Notes under the pieces: generated by a model
Told to the model about the DNA's origin: nothing
Seen by the model: the letters and a program-made list of their open reading frames with translations, nothing else
Database searches by the model: none
Assembly: GCA_900175165.2 (NCBI GenBank)
Contig: FWWN02000480.1
Location: 1 to 32,152 of the forward strand
DNA: 32,152 nt
Origin: Rhizomucor pusillus
Taxonomy: Eukaryota > Mucoromycota > Mucoromycetes > Mucorales > Lichtheimiaceae
Direction of reading: 5' to 3'
Position numbers and translations under genes: made by a program
Shown: positions 25,229-32,152 of the stretch, one piece after another
How the letters are laid out: each line of letters starts with the position of its first letter
How positions within the stretch are numbered: the stretch's first letter is position 1

Positions 25229-27324
25229 TCACCACCAGCCCAGGAGCTTCCACCAGGCCATGCCGACTGTAAAGTAAACGACCAGATAAAGCAGAGCGAC
25301 TTGAAAACCAATGAGGAACCACTTTGTGCGGGAAACGTAGCCAGGTGCATAGTACATGGCAGACATTCCGGTCGAGTAGTTTGTCTGCATGGAAAAGTTA
25401 GAAAAAAGCATTAACTCCTGACATCCACGGAGGCGAACGTACCATGCAACCGCTCAAAGCACCAAAATACGCCAAAAGCGCCGTCAGCAGCATAGGCTGC
25501 GCACCCAACGCATTGCCTGCATCAAGGAACGTGCCAACGAACGCGACAATGTGTGCGCTGAGGGAGGAGAACATAAAGGTTGTGAGAAAGTATGCGGTGG
25601 CCAAGAATGGAACGGGTGCCAGACCCAAATCCTGGATCATATCAGAGATGCGATGGCCCAGGAAAGCAGACGCTCCAGCGTCCGAGAGTTGATGGGCCAT
25701 GGTGACAAATCCACCCAGCCAAAATAGCGTGTCCCACTGCCAAACAGAGAGGAATTTAATTTTTTTTCCCTTTCGACAAACAAATATGCCATGCATTTCA
25801 TTCTCTTACCGCATTGGTATTTTTCGAAATATCTTTCCAGGTAAGCGTACCCAGATGCAGCAATGCGACGATCCCCAGCAATGCAACGAGGGTTGCATCA
25901 AGATTCGTGTAACTTGAGGTCACCCACAGACCGAGGCACATTAACAACACAAGACATAGTTGCTAACAGCAGTTCAATGAATAAAGTGTACACACTGGTA
26001 GCAATCTATATAGTTTTACCAGCTCCTTGGCAGACATGGATCCCATACGCTCCAGCTCTGCGCATGCATGCTTGACAATACTATCATCGGACATCTTGCT
26101 CGTAGAAGCTTGCTCAAAGTCACGGCGCTTCTTTTGCTGGGCATCAAAGCCGGACGCCCAGCGTAGCAAGACAGGTAGCACTGCAGCGCAAAGCAGAGCA
26201 GGCACAACGCTGCCCTTGAGCCATGTCAGGAAATCGAAGTTGACGCTGGAAAATAGCTGCGTTGCTCGAGTCGAAACCATAGGGTTGGCAGCCATGCCTG
26301 AATATTGACCAAATTAATAAACATTGCTGCTAGAATTCTTGGCAGGAGAACAGCAAGCATTTTACCGGTAAGGAACATGGAAGCTGACAATAAGTTGGCG
26401 TGGTTTCCAACAAGCATGAGGAACCTGCCAACGGCCGGATCCTGATCCGGCGTGGAGCCGAGCGTGGTTGCAATGGAGTGGACGATAGGATGCACGATAC
26501 CGCCGCCTCGCGCAGTGTTGCTGGGTACGAAAGGTGCTAGAATAATTTCTACAAGAGGGCAGTGTGAGCATACACACACCTGACCCGAATAATCTTTTCA
26601 TATACCTGAAATAACGACAGCGTATGCCAATCCCATGATCTGCTTGCCAAACATTCTGATCATCAGAAGAGACACCCGACGACCCAATTTGGTGACCTCC
26701 ACTGCCTTTCCCAAATGGAAGGCGGCAAATATCAGCCAGACGACCGAGCTTGAGAATCCTTCGAGCGAGTGGTGGAACGACTCCTTGGCTCCCTGGCACT
26801 CGTAAGGCTTGCCGCTGAGAGGATTTGTTGTGCCACACAGACGGCACTCGGTTGTGAGCCCGGTTGCTGCGTCCTCACATTGGAAAGAATGGGTCATGGC
26901 CAGAAGCGTCAGACCCGTAAGAACTAAAAGTGATATATCGACTGATGTAGTAATCAATGCAAATATACAGCTGCATATCGTCGCAAATATAAAAGATGTC
27001 AGAAAAATGGAAAAATGCAACACATCAGCGAAAGTGATCCAGCTATATATACCTGACAAAGACGGCAAGGAGATGGATGGCGGTCGTCGTCAACTCCTCT
27101 GTAGGCTGGATGCCAAACCATATGACGGCACCCACAGTCAAAGCCGGCAAAAGTGTGACCGGCTGGCTATGCAGAATTTGCGACCATGATACTGATGCAG
27201 CACAGGTTGGCGGTTTGAGGGTCAACATCCAGTGGTGGTGAGAGTCCTTACGTCTTTTCGATTTCGCGCAGCCGGGATTTAATAATGAGGACTCTTCAGT
27301 CGCTTGATATTCTGTAGATGGCAT
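25229..27324 (-). CDS. DASS/SLC13-family anion (di/tricarboxylate) transporter
   Basis: Seven exons from 27324 downward: 27324-27053, 26970-26606, 26548-26366, 26297-26020, 25962-25810, 25736-25443, 25384-25229; 566 aa. It is a polytopic membrane carrier of about 11-12 helices, closest in look to the plant plastid 2-oxoglutarate/malate carrier and bacterial CitT-type proteins. Seen: a soluble N-terminus of about 65 residues; WSSF-like EGFSSSVVWLIFAAFHLGKA; the first family signature APFVPSNTARGGGIVHPIV; MAANPMVS; TLFWLGGFVTMA; MFSSLSAHIVAFVGTF; and the final GFQVALLYLVVYF. It lacks the SPX domain of yeast Pho87/Pho90. A long extracellular or lumenal loop around CRLCGTTNP has paired cysteines. 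Two TATATAA boxes lie 77 and 129 nt upstream. Substrate (malate, 2-oxoglutarate, citrate or succinate) is unknown. Confidence 0.9.
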
Positions 27325-27333
27325 TAGAAATAA

Positions 27334-27400
27334 AGAAGAGAAAGAGAGATGGAAAGAATGGAGAAAGAAAGAGAGAGAGAGCGAGAGAGAGAGAAAAGAA
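27334..27400 (-). repeat. Purine-rich GA repeat in transporter leader
   Basis: About 65 bases almost entirely of A and G on the + strand, including GA runs at 27371-27394. On the coding strand this is a CT-rich leader between the TATA boxes and the start codon of the transporter gene. Confidence 0.7.
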
Positions 27401-27459
27401 TTATATAAGAGAGCAAGAATAAGAAGCAAAAAGAGCTCAAAAATTGCTCGACTTATATA
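27401..27459 (-). promoter_or_regulatory. Two TATA boxes of the DASS transporter gene
   Basis: TATATAA on the minus strand at 27407-27401 and again at 27459-27453, upstream of the start codon at 27324 and directly before the CT-rich leader. Either or both could position transcription start. Confidence 0.5.
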
Positions 27460-28517
27460 ATGAATAAGAGACGGCGGACGGAGAGGATGATGTGGGGGTA
27501 CATCAGGGTTGATGTGCAAAGTGACAAAGTTTCTCCATTTGTAGTCAAATAAGATTCACTCTCCACCTGATTTATTGCTGCTTGTCTCTTCTTCAACCTC
27601 GTCGTCATAATTCACTCACTCACTCACGGCAGCAGCGCTCTGCACCGGAAATACATTTTCGCACATATGTAGATACAAAGCACGTGTGTCTACTTGAAGC
27701 TGTGTCGTGCAGCAGCAGCAGCAGCCCGTTTACCCATTTACATTTGCTATGTAGTAGCGTGGAATGGGGAGTGAGCTTCTGTTATTCTTTTGCCTATGTA
27801 CATAATTTGTGGATTCTGGGGGGGGGACAAGTACGACAAGGCCGCGGTGTCGGCTTTCCTACTCTCTGGCTATGCAAGGAGGGGGAATAAATACCTCCTT
27901 TGGTAAAAAAGAAAAGAGAGCAAAGATCCCAGTTATTCATCCTGCAAGAGCGGTCCTTGTATTATTTGTCCATGTACGAAACAAGTACATATGCACTGTT
28001 TCATCACCCACATTATAATAGATAATCCTGCATTGTTAAAGATTCGTACAGTGCAAGATGATCTCTGACTCTCATTAAAGAATTCCATGCGGCCACAATA
28101 AGGACGTCGATCTTATGGAAAATCTACCACTGCCTTTTCTTGCACGCGACTTGTACTACACACATATCACACAAAAAGAAATTCAGGCACCAATGGCGAG
28201 CGAGAAGCACGATGGGCGCACAAGCTACGTCAGTGCTGCTGTCATCTTTGTTGATGAGGGTTCGCTAAAGACGACGACTATGACGACGAGGGCGGTAGTT
28301 GTGCCAAGACTATTAGGGTTACGTTAATACACCTACCTTTTTGCGCCCCAGCGGAAAGCCCCGAGGGAGGAGGAGGTCCCCTTGCTGTGCTGCTGGATGC
28401 ATAGATCCTTCTGCTTCTTGGCGTCTTTGACGCATTCAAAACATCCCTGCATTCTTAACTGAAAACAACAAGATTGTGTCCGTGGTCATCTCGTCAATAT
28501 CGTGCATATATGTTTAT
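27460..28517. other. Intergenic region, transporter promoter to GH31 3' end
   Basis: There is a short CACT repeat near 27612-27628, a run of five CAG units near 27713-27725 and a G-run at 27819-27825. Frames of 60-100 codons on the + strand are low in recognisable motifs and I do not call them. No further gene is supported. Confidence 0.45.
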
Positions 28518-31162
28518 TTAATGGGCAGCCTTTTTCTTGCTGCGTGCTTGAGCTAGAGATAACCCGACATAGCTGCACAGATCATCGTCATCTACTTGTT
28601 TCCGCATCATCTCAGCAGCATCTACAAAGACAAGTCGGCGCGTTTCGCTGCTAATTGGGCATGTCACCCACACCGTATCGTAATCGGGGAAATATCCATC
28701 GTGGATGATCTCAAGACCCACACGAATCTCGTTTTCATCTGCTTCCATCCATACTTGCACTTCTGCGTATGCTCCGCCCTTCTCGTGATAAAGCGACTTG
28801 CCATCGTCTTCAATGATAGTAAGCGTCCGTCGCTCCACTTTAGAGCTTTGCTCCCATCGTTCAGGGAAGATCTGCACGCGCCTGTCGTCGTCTGGCTGAT
28901 CATGCACACTCTTCATAACTTTACCAAGGCAAACGATCGATCCTGCCTTGATGAACACCGGCGCAGCTGCATCGTCCATCTTGCTAGGCACCTCAACGGA
29001 CTTCCCGCCAGTGAAATATTGTCCCGTCTGATAATGGTACCACGCTGTCTCTTGAGGCAGATATACTTGTCGAGTAGTTTGGCCAGGGTCGATCACAGGT
29101 GCAACTAGCATATGAGGACCCAGCATAAACTCAAACTGCTGCTCGTGTGTCTCGACATCCAGCTGATAATCATAAAGAACCGGGCGGACAAGGGGCTCGC
29201 CTGATCTGTGACAGAGAGTGACATGCAGAGAATACAGGTACGGAATAAGTCGATATCGGAAGTGGATGGAGGCACGGATGACAGGAAGGACTTCCGGATA
29301 CTGCGGGATTGGTTGGTCATTTGAAGTTCAAAGTATCATAAGCACACAAAATGAATCTTACCATCCAAGGTTCAGTTACTGTACCATCCTCATTCCAAGA
29401 GTGGATGCAGAATCTAGGCCAAAAGATGCCTTGCTGGACCCAGCGAACAAACAACTCTGGATCGGGTTTGGGACCCCCAAAACCGCCCACATCGTGACCG
29501 TAACCAGTCGGCATGGCACACAATGCCGAACCCACGCCCATGGACACGTTGTATTTGATAGTTTTCCACTCGGTGTAATTGTCACCGCTCCACGTCTGGC
29601 TGACGAGCTGGTGGCAGAAAGGCACAGCCGATCTTGTGATGAGGAAAGGTCGCTGATCCGGTAGACTGTCACGAAGCACGTCATAAGACGCCTGAGCCAT
29701 CAAAAGGGTCTGCAAGGGTGTGCCAACAATCTTGCTAGGTGAATGTTCCTCATCCGCACGCGGCTTGAAGAATGGCATGTCATAAGTATCCGGATGGACT
29801 TGGCAAGCATAAGTGTGAGAATCATCTAGCATGGTGAATTCATTGTTATCCAGCCAAATGTCGTAGCCCTTGTCTACCAACTCGCTCTTGAGTTTCGATT
29901 GCCAATATGTATAGCCAGCCTTGCTCGTAAAATCAATGTAACTCGCTTTGCCCATCGTGTGCCGACCTCCTCGCCACTGCCAGACAGTGCTAGGTCTGTC
30001 GTTCTCAGGATCCCACACAAGGCCTTTGTCCTTTTTAACTTGCTCAAAGTCAGGATGGGACTGGTGCAACAACCACGGCTTGACATTCGCAAAGATGTGG
30101 ATACCGTCTTGCTTCAAACGCTTGGCCAATCTTTCCGGATCAGGGAACCGTTTCTTGTTCCATGTGAATACACATCGGTCGCCGCAATCCACTACAGTGT
30201 ATCCAGACGACAAGTGCATGCCATCACATGGTATGTCGTGCTTTCGGCAAAGGTCTGCAAATGATTCTAGCTGTTCCTGGGCATTGTCTGCTTCGGCATA
30301 GGCCATGGAAGATGCGAGGTAGCCAAATGAGTAGCGGGGAGGCAGATGTCGCGGTCTTCCAACGATTGTTCCAAAGTTTCGGACAACTTCAGGTACAGAG
30401 GGGCCATAAATGACAAAGTAATCCAAGGGTCCAGCTTCTGTCTGGTAATATGTATATGCTCCCCACATCTTTTTTGATTTTACAAAAGGTGTCAGTTTCA
30501 ACAATAAATAAATGCAATCTACACCAAAATGCGAGACTTACAGCATCAAATTCCTGGCCGAAATCAACGGTGGTTGCTCCAAGGTTCTGGTAAAAGATAC
30601 CGTGTGCTCGGCGGGTCGTGTGAGACAAAGTCACGTAGTAAGGACAGAACTTATACAGAGGGTCTTGAGTTTCGGCATCGTATCCCATACTATCCAGACG
30701 TTCCAGTCGGAACCGCCTGCCAGCGAGGTTGAGGTTTCCGGTGCGTTCACCAAGGCCATAGTAGAGATCATCGGAGTATTTGCGTCGATAATGCCAGTGG
30801 ATGTCACCATGCTTGTCATATGCATAGGCACGTTGTTTTAAATCCTCAGCAAAGGGTGTTGTAGGGTCATTCACGTCATACCAAACGAGTCGCAAAGTGG
30901 GCAGCTCAATGACAACACGCACGCTCGGTGTTTGGATTTCCATGGTACCATCTGCTTGCTTCACAGAGAACGTGCCGCCTCCTTCTTCCGTGCGCTGCTG
31001 CTCTGCACCGGCACCGCCGATACCGCCTACAAGGTGCCGCACGCGGATGATATTGCTTGTAACGATGGAGATTTCCACCACGTTGCCGTCCTGGTTCTTG
31101 AACGTGATTGGATGAGCAATGGACTCATCATATTGATAATCGGTCGGTAGAGTTTGCCTCAT
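28518..31162 (-). CDS. Glycoside hydrolase family 31 alpha-glycosidase
   Basis: Three exons from 31162 downward: 31162-30542, 30468-29362, 29300-28518; 836 aa. Family 31 removes terminal alpha-linked sugars with retention. Seen: N-terminal beta-sandwich with YYGLGERTGNLNLAGRRFRL; the (beta/alpha)8 barrel; likely nucleophile Asp414 in IWLDNNEFT; likely acid/base Asp503 in TWSGDNYTEW; GYGHDVGGFGG; and C-terminal beta domains from about residue 630. The nucleophile block is WLDNNE rather than the WxDMNE of ordinary alpha-glucosidases, so substrate (glucoside, xyloside or galactoside) is open. No signal peptide is visible, suggesting an intracellular enzyme. The start is the first ATG, but a good acceptor (TTTTCTTGCACAG) lies 23 nt before it, so a 5' exon is possible. 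An AATAAA signal overlaps the stop region. Confidence 0.92.
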
Positions 31163-31658
31163 AACTTGAAACTTGGCGCTGTGCAAGAAAAGGACAAAAG
31201 GCAGGGAACAAGAGCACTAAATAAGGAGGATCGTGTTGTTTCACAGTGTGTAAACAACTCCGGTTTAAGCTTTGCCGTTTTCCATTGATTTAATAGGTCT
31301 TCAGTCGTAATATAGCTGCTCGGAGAGGCAACCTTGGATCAAGCAAGAACCTTATCCATCGGCGTCGTGTTGTCATTACGGCGAATTTTTGTCGTCGTCA
31401 GTAAATTAAATTAACTGGTTAGACAATCTTGACGTTCAACGGTCTGTTGGCAGCGACGAGGTGACAAACAGTGTCAGGTGAAGTGTCAAGTATATGATAT
31501 ATATAAGGAAGATAACGGGTTACGCTGCTCCATTGTTGAAGAGGTCAAGGAAGGGGACGTTTTGCCTGGGGAAAAACGAAGATAAGATCCTCTGAACCAT
31601 CGACGACGGGCAGGCGGGCGGAACCGCAGGTCTGCCTGGGAATTACGTATTAGACTTG
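31163..31658. promoter_or_regulatory. Divergent promoter region, GH31 and UreF
   Basis: The flanking genes are transcribed away from each other. A TATATATAAG box on the + strand at 31498-31507 sits 152 nt before the UreF start. The GH31 side has a likely splice acceptor close to its start codon, so part of this region may be its leader intron. Confidence 0.5.
31498..31507 (+). promoter_or_regulatory. TATA box of ureF
   Basis: TATATATAAG, 152 nt upstream of the ATG at 31659, same strand. It is the only strong TATA element in the divergent region pointing this way. Confidence 0.45.
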
Positions 31659-32152
31659 ATGGATCTGCCGTTCGTATCTAACGAAACGAGCAACTGGTTA
31701 CTGTACATTCTGACCGACTCGGCTCTTCCCACCGGTGGATTTGTTGCATCGTCAGGTCTAGAAGCCTCGCAACAAGCTGGACTCTTGGACGCTGGAAATC
31801 TCGCTGATTTCGTTGCGAGTGCAAGTCATTCCTACGCCAACAACTCGGTCTGTTTTGTCAGGGCCGGATACGAGGCACCAAACGACAGCGATCCGCTCGA
31901 AGCCCTTACCGAATACGATGCAGAGTGCGAGGCTGTCATGGTTGCAAACGCTGTCGGACGTCGAGCGTCCCTCGCGCAAGGCGTGGCCATGATCACTTTA
32001 TACTTGAAATGCTTCGCTGATAATCCACCGCCCGAAGGATTAGATGTAAACCTGTTAAAGCGCTGGAAAATGTATATAAGAAGCGAAAAAGTGGATGGCC
32101 ATTTTCCTATATGTTTTGGACTCGTTTGCCGCTTTTTGGGCGTTGATCTTGG
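31659..32152 (+). CDS. ureF: Urease accessory protein UreF (3' end outside window)
   Basis: An open frame of 164 codons from the ATG at 31659 to the window edge, without stop or intron so far. The start of the protein has YILTDSALPTGGFVASSGLEA, the hallmark of UreF, in which bacteria show LxxSDSALPxGxF. Later segments include ANAVGRRASLAQGVAM and, near the edge, HFPICFGLVCRFLGVD, matching the conserved (H)(F/Y)P..FG motif. UreF acts with UreD/UreH and the GTPase UreG to deliver nickel to the urease active site in the cytosol. No other urease gene is in the window. There is no earlier in-frame ATG after the TATA box that I can see. Confidence 0.93.
   Translation, partial: MDLPFVSNETSNWLLYILTDSALPTGGFVASSGLEASQQAGLLDAGNLADFVASASHSYANNSVCFVRAGYEAPNDSDPLEALTEYDAECEAVMVANAVGRRASLAQGVAMITLYLKCFADNPPPEGLDVNLLKRWKMYIRSEKVDGHFPICFGLVCRFLGVDL

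Noticed and set aside
27713..27725. CAG triplet run
   Set aside because: Only five units, not within a supported coding frame, so it is not evidence for a polyglutamine protein.
27582..28327. Several 60-100-codon frames on the + strand between transporter and GH31
   Set aside because: Low-complexity or random-looking translations without domains. The region is better explained as promoter and intergenic sequence.

Overview
The window is nuclear DNA from a filamentous fungus. Nearly every gene is split by short GT-AG introns of about 50-75 nt. The proteins are typical fungal/eukaryotic housekeeping ones (exosome helicase MTR4, meiotic MSH4, tropomyosin, RNA polymerase III subunit RPC34, PFK-2/FBPase-2). 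The left edge carries a decayed LINE-type reverse transcriptase. Overall flavour (very intron-rich genes, LINE remnants, a plant/bacterial-type DASS carrier, UreF) points to an early-diverging lineage, most likely Mucoromycota; this placement is inference. I rebuilt the exon structures by hand from splice sites, frame continuity and family conservation, and every complete model closes as a whole number of codons.

Layout, left to right. 1-507: LINE reverse-transcriptase fragment. 1687-5491 (+): MTR4, ten exons. 5542-9839 (-): MSH4, 23 exons, tail-to-tail with MTR4 (50 nt between stop codons). 9999-12104 (-): WD40 protein with a coiled coil. 13551-14354 (+): intronless metallo-beta-lactamase-fold hydrolase. 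15102-15602 (+): unusually short tropomyosin. 15666-17124 (-): glutathionyl-hydroquinone reductase (ECM4 type) with a possible mitochondrial leader and a GC-AG intron. 17919-18774 (+): DUF202 membrane protein. 20073-20325 (+): a 64-residue zinc-knuckle miniprotein behind a strong TATA box. 21568-22769 (-): RPC34. 22913-24745 (-): a PFKFB enzyme whose phosphatase half lacks its catalytic residues. 25229-27324 (-): DASS/SLC13 anion transporter. 28518-31162 (-): GH31 glycosidase. 31659-32152 (+, cut by the window): urease accessory protein UreF.

There is no operon or gene cluster with one obvious purpose. The points of most interest are the phosphatase-dead PFKFB, the three-period tropomyosin, the zinc-knuckle miniprotein, the GC-AG intron and dual start of the hydroquinone reductase, the 13-15 nt microexons, and the convergent MTR4/MSH4 arrangement. 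I found no tRNA, rRNA, CRISPR array or bacterial-type mobile element.
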